64,000 nt of DNA from Guadua angustifolia. Taxonomy: Eukaryota; Streptophyta; Magnoliopsida; Poales; Poaceae. The stretch spans positions 38,708,539-38,772,538 of the forward strand of contig CM070501.1 of NCBI GenBank assembly GCA_036346375.1, given 5' to 3'. The notes under the pieces are model-generated. The model was not told the origin of the DNA. It was given only the letters and a program-made list of their open reading frames with translations, and did no database searches. Position 1 is the first letter of the stretch. Every line of letters begins with the position of its first letter. The translations under genes and the position numbers were made by a program. This document shows positions 20,901 to 32,217 of the stretch, in pieces.

Positions 20901-23021
20901 AACCGAGAAAAATACCGGGCAGGCGGCCATATGTACGACCTAGTTGCCTACGGGTTCCTTGTGAACTAGTAGTACAGATTGCTTGGACCATACTGCCCCG
21001 AACTTTAAATCAGCATTGATTGAAACAGAGTTGGCCCAATATGGTGATTGATGGGTCATATTTATCGCTGACAAGGGCACAATATATAAAATACTCTATC
21101 GTGTAAATTTATAAGACATATTTATTAGATGATTCTATCATAAATGTATGATATATTTTATATTCAATACAAAATTAATGTAATATTCTCTCTATATAAA
21201 ATACTCTATCGTGTAAATTTATAAGTATTTATTAAATGATTCTATCATAAATATAAAATTTTATATACTCTCTGTATACCCTAAAAATACTCCTCTCGAT
21301 TACAAATAGTTGTCTAAAACACAGTTTTAACATCTAATTTCTATTATAATATATTTATAAAACCCAATAAAATTATAATATTATGAAAGTACTTTTCGAG
21401 ACAAATCTACACATATGATTTTCATATATCAACTTAAATATTTAAAAAATATTGACAGTCAAAATTTTGAAAGTTTAACTGCATTTATGTACAAAACGAT
21501 AACTATTTATGACCAGAGGGAGTATCCATCTTTAATTTATATCTCTACATACATGCATTGGATATAATACTTAGTGATACTCCCTCCTCCGGTCACAAAT
21601 AATTGTAGTGTAGTCAAACTTTCAAACTTTGATTATCACTATCTTTTTAAACATTTAAATTGAATACATGATAACCATGTGTGTATATTTGTTTTAAAAA
21701 GTATTGTTATAATATTATAATTTTATTGGATTTTATAAATATATTATAATAGAAATCAGTGATCAAAGATGTGTTTTGAAGACCATGATCGATGTCCAAA
21801 ACGATAACTATTTGTAATTTGATGGAGTAATAACTAGAGATAATCTAATCATTTCTAATATTTTTTGATCTATATGTTAAGAAGAAATATCTTTTACTAT
21901 AAACTTAGACAGAAAGTACGCCATGCACGAAACTGAATTGTGGTAGCATCATGGACCCATGTACACTCCACGAACTACTTACACCAATGCATTGCTTACT
22001 AGTTCAAGAACATGCCTTTGAACTGGCTCAACTTGATCGGCACTGCAGCACGTTGCCGAGCGCAGGCCTGCAGGGCTGAGGCTCCTCAGCGCCACAGCTC
22101 TAGGTGGCAGCGTGTGGTCGGAAATTGGAACAGTGAATCGCATGCACCTTTGCTTGGCAGAATGTGACACGGGAAATGTAATGTTACAAATGACGACTAT
22201 GCTATGGAGGTATGGTGTACTAGGGACTAATGCGAGATTCCAATCCCGAAGACTCCAAATTCTCCATTCTTCCAAATGTTTTGGACAAACATTCCAATCT
22301 GGCACTATGGGCCATTGCCAAATTGTTTGTATGCGCAAGAAGCTTTTTTTTTTTTTTACCAAACAATAAAATGAAGAGACTTTCAAAGGATATATTAAAT
22401 TAGTATTACGAGATATAAGAGAACATTTCAAAGAACCCATGGAAATCAACCACGGAAAGCGTGCACGGACTAATTAATCACGCACCTGCATCACGGGAAC
22501 AATGACGAACAAGTCCAAGAAAAGCCCTTTCTTGGGCCTCGCCAGCTGAGCCGGCATCGCGCCGCCGCCGGCGCTGCAGTCATTGCCGCTTCCCCGCGGC
22601 GCCTCCTCGTCCTCGTGGTCATCCCGCCCCGGCGTGCACGCCATCCGGAGGCGCACCAGCACGTTCCACGCGTGCATGGCGTCCACCACGCACCGGAGCG
22701 CGGTGACCGCTGCTGCGAACCACCCGTCGAGGAAGACGCACATGAGCGGGCCGCTCACGGACACCACGTACAGGAACAGCGGGTCGACCATGAGCCCCGC
22801 CGCGCAGGCGAGGAGGTACGCGCGGTCCCAGTCCGCGCCCACCTCGCCCGCGGGTCGAGCGACGCCCACGCCGCGAGCCGCCACGCCCGCCTGCGCCGGC
22901 GCTTGCCGCCGCCGCCGCCGCCACGGCTCGGCGGCCTCTTCTCTTGCTCTCCTGGCCTTCCCGCGCCACCATGAGGGGACGAGGCGGAGGAGGAGGAGGA
23001 CGCGGAGGGCTCGCCTGACAT
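17998..23021 (-). CDS. CNGC4: Cyclic nucleotide-gated ion channel, CNGC4-like (group IVB), 7 exons, frameshift in exon 1
   Basis: Plasma-membrane cation channel linked in plants to calcium signalling and immunity (family knowledge). Exons on the minus strand: 23021-22486, 20004-19789, 19617-19298, 19197-19089, 19011-18775, 18686-18600, 18510-17998, giving about 672 aa against about 690 in Arabidopsis CNGC4. Seen: a basic N-terminus, LDPRARW before S1, AGLMVDPLFLY (S1), FLDLFVIVPVMQVVIW (S3), FLFEYLPKIYHSIRFLRRM (S4), the pore region PIFWGLMTLSTFGN, the cyclic nucleotide-binding domain with LGPGNFSGDELLSWCLRRPF, the IQ-like AVQLAWRRY and the end SLSFIRPRRPLSRCSSLGEE, very close to CNGC4. The start at 23021 fits a TATA box 100 bp upstream. 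Exon 1 changes frame at about 22833-22841 (one base missing), so as written the gene is broken or the base is a sequencing error. Confidence 0.93.
20211..20483. mobile_element. MITE-like element in CNGC4 intron 1
   Basis: GGGCATCCGCAATGG at the left and, inverted, GAGCATCCGCAAAGG at the right form terminal inverted repeats around an AT-rich, non-coding core. The target duplication is not clear (TCAA versus TAAG), so the superfamily is open; the end sequence is of the GAGCATC...CAA type seen in several grass MITE families. Confidence 0.6.
21083..21280. repeat. AT-rich two-copy tandem repeat in CNGC4 intron 1
   Basis: TATATAAAATACTCTATCGT begins copies at 21083 and 21193, about 110 bp apart, each continuing through GTGTAAATTTATAAG and GATTCTATCATAAAT. 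The second copy has small deletions. Confidence 0.8.
21290..21522. mobile_element. Stowaway-like MITE, copy A, in CNGC4 intron 1
   Basis: Ends CTCCTCTCGATTACAAATAG and, inverted, CTCCCTCTGGTCATAAATAG; TA flanks both sides (21288-21289, 21523-21524). It is about 233 bp, AT-rich and non-coding. It is an inverted relative of the next element. Confidence 0.85.
21580..21827. mobile_element. Stowaway-like MITE, copy B, inverted relative of copy A
   Basis: Starts CTCCCTCCTCCGGTCACAAA, ends TTTGTAATTTGATGGAG, flanked by TA (21578-21579, 21828-21829). The interior matches the reverse complement of copy A (for example AACGATAACTATTTGTAA and TTTATAAATATATTATAATA). The two insertions stand only 57 bp apart. 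Confidence 0.85.
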
Positions 23022-23122
23022 GATCGGTGCTGCCACCGTGCGAGCGTGAGGCTGTGAGTGATGGAGCACAGGAACAGAAAAGAGGACAGCATCCACAAGG
23101 TTCTGCGAGATGGACGGATCAG

Positions 23123-23128
23123 TATATA
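23123..23128 (-). promoter_or_regulatory. Putative TATA box of the CNGC4-like gene
   Basis: On the minus strand GCTATATACT stands about 100 bp upstream of the chosen ATG at 23021 and only about 27 bp from an alternative in-frame ATG at 23096. This favours the 23021 start because transcription would begin close to 23095. Confidence 0.5.
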
Positions 23129-23199
23129 GCTAAAGCACGACACGAGCATTGATAGGTATCTCTCGCTCCTCTCGCCGTGCGCGCGCCTACGAGTTTGGT

Positions 23200-24090
23200 G
23201 ACCGAATTGACCAGTCTGCGGCTTTGTCACTTTGCGATTGCTCGTACTACGCAGTGAAAGTTCTTACGTCTATCTGCGCGCGGCTAGTGTGACTAGCGTC
23301 AGTCGGTTACATGAAGAGAGAACAAAAAAAAAAGAGAGGTTAAGACTAGCTCTTGCTCGCATGTATGTACCTAGCTAGCTCGGCCGTGCAAACGACGCTG
23401 TGGACGAGAACCTAGACGAGGACTGCGTATCAGACGGGAGCAAAGTTGTAGCGCTTGTTTTGACACTTCAGAACTGAACAAGGTGCCCACATCGGCCGCC
23501 TCCTCCATGTGTCAATCACTTTGTCTTCATGAATTTTGGCTTTGATCGGCAGGGTGGTCCTGTGCGCGCGCCTGCCAGCCACTGCGTGGGCGCCTAGCTA
23601 GCTTTTCTGCAAACTGTTATGCAATTTCCAGTGTCATTGCCACTCATGATGAGGTTTTTTGTTCCTCTGTGGTAGCACTAAATTTACCACAGCATGAACC
23701 TCAGTCCTCAGTTAGCTGATGTTTCATCGGGCAACATTTCATTACTGTTCCTTAATTAGGTATTGACTGATAAGCACCTCACTCGCGGCCAGAGGACAAA
23801 GGTCACAGCACACGTAGCTGTACTACAAGTTCAACCCAAGCCACCAGGGCAAGCTCGCACTTACTGCTCGTGGAACTAACCCACAGAAATCAGCCAGTAG
23901 CCCAGAAGTATACTAGTAGTGGCAGTGTGGAGATGTGCTTCCATACTTTTCTTCTTAACAGTTACATAAATATTAAAGCATAAATAAAGGATAGATGATG
24001 AATTACTTACCTTTTCGTTTGCTCCAAAATTTATGCAACTTCTATTGAGTGAGAAAGCGTTGAAATACTGCTCGGCAGTGTGGCATCAGT
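23200..24090. other. Intergenic region upstream of the CNGC4-like gene
   Basis: No gene or mobile element recognised. Runs such as GCGCGCG and CTAGCTAGCT occur. It probably holds distal promoter sequence of the channel gene. Confidence 0.45.
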
Positions 24091-24094
24091 GCAG

Positions 24095-24323
24095 CAGACC
24101 CACCGGCCAACGAAGACGGTGGTGCACTGTGTGTTACTACGTATTTCAAGCCCGAAAACTGCTCGCCGCTTAGCTTAACTGAAGTCCTGACCGTGCGACC
24201 GCGAGAAGCAGGTCTCGGCGTGTCCGCACGCCCACCCACAACCGCAGGCCGCAGCTCGTCTCGCGCGCGCCTTGCCGCGGAGCCGCCAGTTCCCATTGCG
24301 TGGGCCGTGGAGTACGCGGCCAC
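24095..24323 (-). pseudogene. Decayed LysM-protein gene fragment
   Basis: On the minus strand it resembles exon 2 of the intact LysM gene at 55940-56136. CAGACCCACCGGCCAACGAA (about 24095) matches CAGACCCACTGGCCAACGAA there, and GCAGGTCTCGGCGTG (near 24209) matches GCAAGTCTCGGCCTC. Translated pieces HAETCFS, LSGEQFSGL and TVFVGRWVC align with EAETCSS, LTLEQFLGF and NVFVGQWVC, but in different frames. A GC-rich upstream part is unrelated or too diverged. Frameshifts and stops make it a pseudogene. It shows that the LysM gene was duplicated within this region or that both derive from an older cluster. Confidence 0.7.
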
Positions 24324-25727
24324 CGCGCCTTTGGAACGACGTACGATCCAAGGACGGGAGATACACGTAGTAAAAACTTATGTACAGGTTTAATAAGGAA
24401 AAGTATTGGCAGTACCTACACCGTTATACCATATACCCGAAAAGTATTTTTTTTTCCTTTCCGATTATAAGGTAGACGTGGACACACACTACTACGTATG
24501 CACACCTCTCACGCACTGAAATACAGAGGATGACGATAAATCATACATCACATGAAGTTTTTACTGAGTCGCATTCACGTGTGCGTAAACGTGGACATTA
24601 AAATTCAAATCCTGGTGGGCACCTAAAAGTGTTCCCCAAGAATCGTCCGCTGTATAGACACAAACATATACAAAACAATAACTAACGCTCATAAACCATT
24701 ATTGGCACTATTACTGATTTATGGTAACCGACTATTTGTGCTACGTACTTATCGTATTTCACAGGGTAATTAAACTGAATGATGGACAAGCAATAGCAGT
24801 AAAAAGGCTTATCCAAGAGTCGTTCCTCACAAAGGATTACTACATGAGCTGAAAAATGAACCAGTGCTCGATCGCCGTCAAACTTAATCATAGAACCCGG
24901 CCTTGTGCAGCTTCTCGGCATCAGCCAGAGAGCCGGACAACTCAGGAGATCGCAACACATTTGGACTGTGGCCAATTACAGAAGAACTTGTTCTCCGCTA
25001 CAACATGTCACCTGCTAGAACCGCCATGAGATTGAGTACTACGCCGGCAATTGTCCCAAGAGGCAGAAGACGACAAATCTAGCCATGAACAATTCCGGAG
25101 CATCAGCAGCCAAACACCGTTCAATCACTGAGGGTCCATTTGATTAATTAATTAGGGCAAAGGATAAATGGGATGGATCAAACGCATACCAAGTAAGCCA
25201 CGGATATTGCGGATGGCACGTTTGAACCACGTCGATCACAGCTCATGTCACACCGGTTATGGAACATAATACGTGTGACAATATTTCAAATTTAAGACAG
25301 AATATCTCACCTCTTTTCTAGCCTCTCTCGAGATGCTTTTAAGGGCTAGATTTGTGCTATCCTAAATTTTATTTCAGAATTAAAATGTTAAAAACATCAT
25401 TTTCTCTAATTTTGTAAATAAAAAAAGACCTCCCCGATTTTATAATTTTTAAAAGACTTTTCTAATTTTTCCTGAAATTAAAACTAATTTTTGTGAAAAC
25501 ATAAAACCAAATTTAAGTTGGAAATATTTTTATTAAATTTAAAATTTCTTAATAAATTTATCTGAATTATAAAAATTTTTTATCCTGATGTGGTATTTTT
25601 ATGAGCTCGTATCTCGAAATACATGTGCTTATAAAATCAACGGAAAGAGTAAGCCCAACTAAACTGACAAGTTGCTTGAGTTTCACTGATGTGTAATCTT
25701 GTGCATGTCACATACATTAAAGCTGTT
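24324..25727. other. Intergenic, no gene recognised
   Basis: AT-rich sequence without convincing coding, RNA or repeat features. Runs of A and T become denser after about 25300. Confidence 0.45.
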
Positions 25728-25730
25728 TTA

Positions 25731-26195
25731 GGGCCTATTTGTTTTTACTCTTGATTCTGAATTCTGGTCTCAAAAGCAGAATAAAAAATAAACAGTCTGA
25801 GGGCCTATTTGGTAGAGCTCCAGATTCCAGTTTCTCCTGAAATCTGAAACTTGTAGGCTAAAATAAAGTGAATTAAGTTTATATTTTTGGTCTAAAATGT
25901 AAACAAGATGATCTATCTAAACACTCTTAATGTACTCACAGCTTCATCTTCATGAATCTGGTGAAGTTAGAATTTTCAGTTTCACCAGATTCACGAATCT
26001 GGAGAAGCTGAATCCTTACCAAACACACCCTTATTCTAGAAATCGACTCTCACAATCTAGCCTATTCATATATAATAGAATTCGCAATCCACTTCATATG
26101 TGCTTTTGGATTTCAGTTTTTAGATAATCAGTTTCTCTATAACCATAATTTAGAAACAGGTTTTAGAGAATCTAAAGCAAAAAATAAACAGTCCT
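25731..26195. mobile_element. Tourist-like MITE (outer), carrying a nested MITE
   Basis: Ends GGGCCTATTTGTTTTTACTC and, inverted, AGGACTGTTTATTTTTTGCT; TTA on both sides (25728-25730, 26196-26198). An uninterrupted relative at 26406-26634 shows that 25801-26033 is a later insertion. Confidence 0.8.
25801..26030. mobile_element. Tourist-like MITE (inner), nested in the preceding element
   Basis: Ends GGGCCTATTTGGTAGAGCTC and, inverted, GGGTGTGTTTGGTAAGGATT. TGA precedes and TTA follows, a 3-bp target duplication with one change. Comparison with the empty relative at 26406-26634 (CTGATTCTAG at the site) confirms the borders. Confidence 0.82.
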
Positions 26196-26405
26196 TTAAT
26201 GCCAAGGAAAATCTACTCAACAGAAAGAATCAGGCAAATTACAATAGCAAAATCAATGTACGATATGAATGCTTTTCAGTAAACGGACAGAAAACAGTTG
26301 GCCCTTTTCCGTTCGACTTTAATGGTACTGGCCTTTGACCAATGGTAACCTTTTCTATCATAACATGCCCATTTTGTCCGAACCCAGCTGGCCATCGTTT
26401 TAAAA

Positions 26406-26634
26406 GGTCTATTTGTTTTAGTTTTTGATTCTGAATTCTGGTTTTAAAGTAAAAATAAAAATAAACAATCTGATTCTAGAATCCGATTCGTACAGTCTAG
26501 TCTATCTATATACACTAAAATCTACAATCCAGTTCATATGTGCTCTTAGATTCCAGTTTTTAGAGAATCAGCTTCTCTGCAACTATAATTTAGAACAAGT
26601 TTTTAAAGAATCCAAAACTAAAACAAACAGATCC
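26406..26634. mobile_element. Tourist-like MITE, uninterrupted relative of the outer element
   Basis: GGTCTATTTGTTTTAG at the left and, inverted, GGATCTGTTTGTTTTAG at the right; the interior TTTTGATTCTGAATTCTGGT matches the element at 25731. Flanks are AAA/TAA, so the target duplication is imperfect. Confidence 0.75.
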
Positions 26635-27725
26635 TAATTCAGTCCGAGCGTCTCGCCTCGCCATGGTGTCCAAACCTCTCGCCTCCTCCGTCTGCGCACC
26701 CAACTCCAGGAACTAAGGTGTGATATGAACTGTTTTTCAGAAATGGTGAAGAAAAAAGATGAACAGGACCAGCCGACCAGGAACCACGAAAATTTTACAT
26801 AGTACGCATGCCGTTGAGACAGATAGGTAACATTAAGATTCCAACTACAAGTCTACGCAATCCTTGTTCGTCAGTTTGGGACCGACGTGCATGTGGATGT
26901 GAGCACTTTATTGTAAAACCAGGTGGGCCAATATAATGCTTGACAGCGACCGATGTGTGTGCATGTGCATCTATATATAGGGGTTTTGTTATCTCGCCAC
27001 ATCTCATATCGCAATTCGTTAAAATCTGCCACTCGACCACCGTCATGTATTACGAAGGTCCCACATATCATTGAGGCAGAGTGGCGTTTTAATGAATAGC
27101 AATATCGGGGGCATATTACCAATTTTTCCTATATATAGCCATTTCAGCAACGATTGATCTGAAAACGCGACCGAAAGACGGGCAGTGTATATATCGCATT
27201 GTTATGAAAACCTTGTAATAATCAAGCGCATACGTGAAACCTAAAAGACGGTTCGTTCGGAACCAATGCACACAGTAGCTATGTACGTAAGGGGACCAGA
27301 ACTAACGCTAGCTATGTTGGCTGTGCCGAGCAATGCTAGCACCAGGATTAATAATATCGATTCAGTCCCGAAAATTACCAGTGCCTCAACATGGAAAATT
27401 GATAGAAATCGAATGAATACCAAAGTCAAACACTTTGAAATCGGCAGTAAAATTCAAAAATTGATAGATTTTATTGATTTTTGATGATTTTTCTTTGAAA
27501 ATCAGCAACCTAAGTGACGTCGGTTACCTCGCCAATTTTCAATGATTTTTATTGATTTTTGATGATTTTTTAGCGATTTATGGCACACTAAAGGAAAATT
27601 AAAAAACTGCACAAAAATTAGAATAAATCCCAATTAATATATAAAACACTTCATAGAAATTTTAATAATTTTTTAATTCATTTAGTACTTCTAGAAAATA
27701 AAAACAATAACCAATGAAAAGGAAT

Positions 27726-27901
27726 AGAGACAACATCGCTTTTTATAAAATTTATAAGTCTGATCATGATCTAAAATTTTAATCATATCATAAAGAGTTC
27801 CCAAGGATCATTTGTTAAAATTTACAAAAATATTAGACTTCATTAAGTGCTCTAAGAAAATCAAAAATTGAAGAGCATATACAAAGACAATAGCATTGCA
27901 G

Positions 27902-27969
<68 letters not shown>

Positions 27970-28250
27970 TCATCTAAAAATTTTATATAACTATTATCAT
28001 TGCCTTAAGACCTCACAAAAAAATTCATACATATTAGACTTAATTAATACCTGTAGAAAATCAAAATAAAAGAGCATATACAAAGATAGTAGCATTGTCG
28101 AATTTTTTAAAAATACACAAGTCTAATAATGATCTAAAAATTTTATGACATTATTAGAATGTCTCAGGACCTCATGATTTTTTTAAAAAAATGTTTAACT
28201 TATTTTTCTAATTGAAATTTAAATTCTACGGGTTTACCAAGCAATTTTAG
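27726..28250. repeat. Degenerate tandem repeat, period about 156 bp, interrupted by an (AT)n run
   Basis: Three diverged units start near 27727 (GACAACATCGC), 27883 (GACAATAGCATTGC) and 28080 (GATAGTAGCATTGTC). Each continues into a TTTTTAAA-type tract, a TCTAAAATTTTA-type tract and a GGACCTCA/GGATCAT-type end. The same unit occurs in three copies at 61487-61960. No coding sequence is seen. Confidence 0.6.
27906..27964. repeat. (TA)n microsatellite
   Basis: About 59 bp of uninterrupted alternating T and A within the second unit of the degenerate repeat. Confidence 0.95.
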
Positions 28251-28328
28251 AAATCAAGCCGCGTCGATACAACCAAAAATTATGAAAATCAAACTATTTT
28301 CAACCGTTTTTGGAATGCACTTCACGTG

Positions 28329-30830
28329 TGTAATATCCTAAAATTTTCATTTTAATTTGTTTAATTAGGAATTTATTTGTATTTTATTGATTTTATTAAA
28401 GCTCTTTTTGTAATTCTCAGTTTTACAAAATGTATTTATACAGAAAATTTAAAAGCATTAAAATTTCAAACATAATTTTATTGGGTTCTAAATATTCCAA
28501 AGTATTTGTTAGAATTTTTTCAAGATTTTTAGAGACTTTTTACTATTTTTACGAAATGTGCTTTTCTCTGAGCTCAAATGAATCCGATAATGGGGACCCA
28601 CCTGTCATGCTTCTTCCACTTCCAGCAAAGGAAGTCCAGAGCTGCTCCTTTCTCTATCCTCCATGAAACCGAAAATAAAAGCTTCATCTCTCCATGATTT
28701 TTCTACTGTTTCTTCCTAAATAATTGTGCAATCAAATCCCCATTTCATTCCTCACATTCTAAAAGCCGTTACCCAAATTAAAACCCCACGATTTGCCCTA
28801 AATCTCCATTAATCCCTATGTCCGGCCATCGCCATTGTCACTTCAATTAGGCCCCCTTTTGTTCTCTCAGGCTATAAAAGGGAGCATTGGATGCGTAACT
28901 TAACCTCTATCCGTTTTGCCACTTCTCCCAAGCTAATTCGCCGTCGTTTCGCTGGAAAAAAACAAAAATCACCGTTCTTTTTTGTGCTCCGGTCACCACC
29001 TTTTTTGCCGTCTTCCTCCGACGCCGACGCCACCGGAGTCGGCGCTTGCCCCGCCGTACCGCCCGCCGTCGGTAGGGCCCGGTCGGCCGCCTCCCCCGGC
29101 CGCTTTTTGGTCCCTGCGCATGAAAGACAGAGAGCCAAAGCTCTGGGTCGATTGCAAGTAGTGACTTGTGAGCAGCCAGCGGCAAGGAAAAAAAAAAAGG
29201 GAAAAAAAGAAGAAAAAATGCCATCGTTGCTGGCTTGCTGCTAATGTCATGACGTGCAGTAATGCAAAATTTTCAATAGAAAAATAAATCTAAAAATTCA
29301 AAAAAATCCTTTTTTTGTTTTAAATTTTTGGGAGCCATTGTCGTCTATTCAAACTCATTTTGACTCCGTTTTTCTTTTTAAATTTATCTAAAATTCTAAA
29401 TTTCAAATTTATACTGGTTTAGTGTTTTTATTTGAGTTTATTTGAATTTATATATTTTTCACATATAGATTACAATGAGCCAGAGGAGTTTGCGGCCGAC
29501 AATCTCGAGCAGCTACTCTAGACCAAGGCAAGTTACACATTCTTGGACATTATGATCCCAGATTTTAAATTATATTTTGAATTTAAATTATTGCATGTAT
29601 AATTTTAGCAATATAATTTCAATCCCAGTTTTAATTAAAATAGCTAATCTCCGAATTGATTAAATCCACCTTGAAAATTTGAATACCTTATTCCGTTGTA
29701 ACCCTAAGACATGTATACAAATACCAAAATGGTTAGAATATGCTTAGACATGCTTAGAACTGGGATTAAGATCTTTTGGGAATTTAAGCTAAACAAAGTT
29801 TTATGGAAAGGATTTATCATTTTATATGAAATTCTATGTTACTTGTGACATCAAGTTAAAAATTAAACATATGGTTTAAACCGGACGAGAATGGTTGGCA
29901 AGTGGGTGCGTGAGGCATGAGGATTGTGGATAGCTCGTCTAGTCAATTAACTATCGCTCTATGTTACGCTAAATATAAAACCTTACCGTACTATCACACG
30001 TTTGGAATGGGACAGATCTGGTTATCCGTATTACGACATATCATGGGCGGTCATGCTATTAGGTTGAAAGTGGAAGTAGGTGTAAAACTACCACTCGGCA
30101 TAAGAGGGGCTTCTGAACGGGGCGGTTTAACTCTATCAGTAGTGAAATCTTAGTAGGCATGACTATGTAGATGGAGTTTTATAGGAACCTTGTCGAGATT
30201 TTTTCTACCAACATACCAAAGGAAATGTGTATTTTGCAAAAGGAGACAGTCATATCTTGTGGGTAAAGTTGTACAACTTCTACAGAGTGTAAAACTAATC
30301 GATTAGCCATGCCCGCGGTCATGGGCATGCCGAGCAAATTTTTCACAGACTAGATTTTAATATTTTTAAAAATAACTCTAAAAAGATGGTTTCGAATGGA
30401 ATGACTCCATTGAATGGAAAAAGTTGGGTTAACTCCAGGAGAGATTCATATGCTAAAATTGTTAAAAGAATATCTTTCTTAAAAATATGCCTTTGAAAAA
30501 TATTTAAAATATTGGAAAACTTATTGCTTCATATTAAAATTAACCATATAACCTTCCTTTATGTCTCTTACATTATTACTGTATTTCCTATGTGACTTGC
30601 AAAGTACTTTTGTACTCACCCTTACTCTATTTTTTTAGAAAAGTATCTCTATGACGGTGAGGGGCAAGATAACTAGGCCGTCACCCCAGTTGATTGCCTG
30701 TGGCGAATCTATTGGTTGATTCCGCTGTAATCTTTTATTTGACCTGCGTGTTATATTTATTATAAACTCTGATTATCAATAAAGTGTGTTGGATATATTA
30801 TGTTATCATTTTTGCTATATATACTAACTT
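28329..30830 (+). mobile_element. Old LTR (solo or truncated) of a large retrotransposon
   Basis: Starts TGTAATATCCTAAAATTTTC and has LTR-like order: an AT-rich start, a GC-rich leader after a TATA box (CTATAAAAGG near 28872), then AT-rich sequence with an AATAAAG signal near 30780. The segment ATCTTGTGGGTAAAGTTGT (about 30255) has a counterpart in the solo LTR at 58175-61087 (ATCTTGTGGGTAAAGCTGA). No internal genes and no target duplication could be found; the 3' end may have been cut by the Harbinger-like element starting at 30908. Confidence 0.6.
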
Positions 30831-32217
30831 TTTCTAAACTAGTATATAATACATAGAGAATTTTAGAAGTGTATTTCCAGGTGAATTTCAAAAGTGAATT
30901 TCAGAAGGCCATCTCCAACGAATTACTCATATCCAATCTTCAACCTAAAAAATAGGGAATACGTGCTACAATGTCACCAAAACGAGCTCCAACAAATTAC
31001 CCATCCCATTCCCTATGTTTGAGGAGAGGAGAGAGGTTCCCGAAATCTCAGGCTTCGTCTCGCATTCCCCATCGCAACGGCTGCTCCGTCCCGTGCCCGC
31101 GAGGAACCTTGAGGAGACCGTTCTGCTGCTACCGTGCCACTGCGTTTCGGTGCTCCATCCCGCTAATCCGCCGAGGAGGTGGTCACCGCTTCCTCAAGAA
31201 GCCGAGGTGCTACTCCGTCGCACGCCGTGGAGGAGGTGAGCCGGCACTCCGCTGCTCGGTCCCTATCCATCTCCCCTCCGCCTCCAATCCAACACTACAA
31301 ATTGCACCATATTTTTTTGCTGCACTTCCCTGCGCTTGTTGCTGATTTGCATGTGTGTGCTCTCTGACTCGAATCTTGTGGCAGAGCCAAGCGAAAGAAG
31401 ATGTACACCGCGAGGAAGAAGATCCGAAGGACCAGCCGCCTGAGGGCGGCGGGCGGCAGCTCGGGCCCCGACCCATGGGCCCCACCTACAGTATAGTGGT
31501 ATACATGCATGAGGAGTCGAGAGTCTGGCGTCCGCGTCCATGCATGAGGAGTCTAAGAGTCTTGGGTGAAAATATCAGCGTCAGCGATAACGTTAAATCA
31601 CTTTCGGCGGGAACTTTGGCGCGCGTGGCGTGAGGAGTCCTCATCTCGGCGCAGGCGCCCTTGAAGTCGACTCACGGACAGCCAAGCGCCCAAGAGTCAG
31701 GGCCGAAGGGCGCCAGGCGACGCTCACGCCGTCATCACCGCGTCACGCCGCACGCGCCGACGCCGCAACGCGAGTACGCGACGCGCACGCGAGGCCGAGG
31801 CGATCAGCAACATCGGGCCAGGCGGGACGCCGGGACGAGACGACAAATCCGGTGACGCCCACGCCCAACTCTGCAATTTATCATCGCTGATCCCAGACCA
31901 GTCGCCGACGCTTCATCGGTGAGCCATTAAATATTGTCGTATTCATTTTGCTAATTACCCTAACAAACGTGATTACATGTATTATGTTTAACATATTAAT
32001 TAGATGGATCGGTAATTTGATATTTCATACTTGGTTTATGAATTTGCAGTAGGCCACTTGTAATCGTTTGATTGGACCGCGTTGATGCATATATGATATT
32101 GGGATTTGAGAGTTCTACATAATCGGTAATAATTTTTTTGAGTTGATCTAGTACCTTTGTAGCTTTGCGATAGCTTTCAAATAATAATTGTTTATTTTTA
32201 ATTTTCAACATATAGTC

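Noticed and set aside
23019..23096. Upstream in-frame ATG at 23096 as the CNGC4 start
   Set aside because: It lies only about 27 bp from the TATA box, close to the expected transcription start, and the extra residues have no counterpart in the family as I know it.
22619..23230. 203-aa frame overlapping CNGC4 exon 1
   Set aside because: It is a shadow in the third frame of the GC-rich exon and matches no channel sequence.
27901..28330. Possible CRISPR-like or satellite array around the (AT)n run
   Set aside because: Units are too diverged and lack spacers; this is a eukaryotic degenerate repeat with a microsatellite.
30971..31890. GC-rich open frames that might be a gene or first exons
   Set aside because: No recognisable protein, no consistent splice structure, and the stretch lies in a transposon nest. 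Kept only as part of the Harbinger-like nest.
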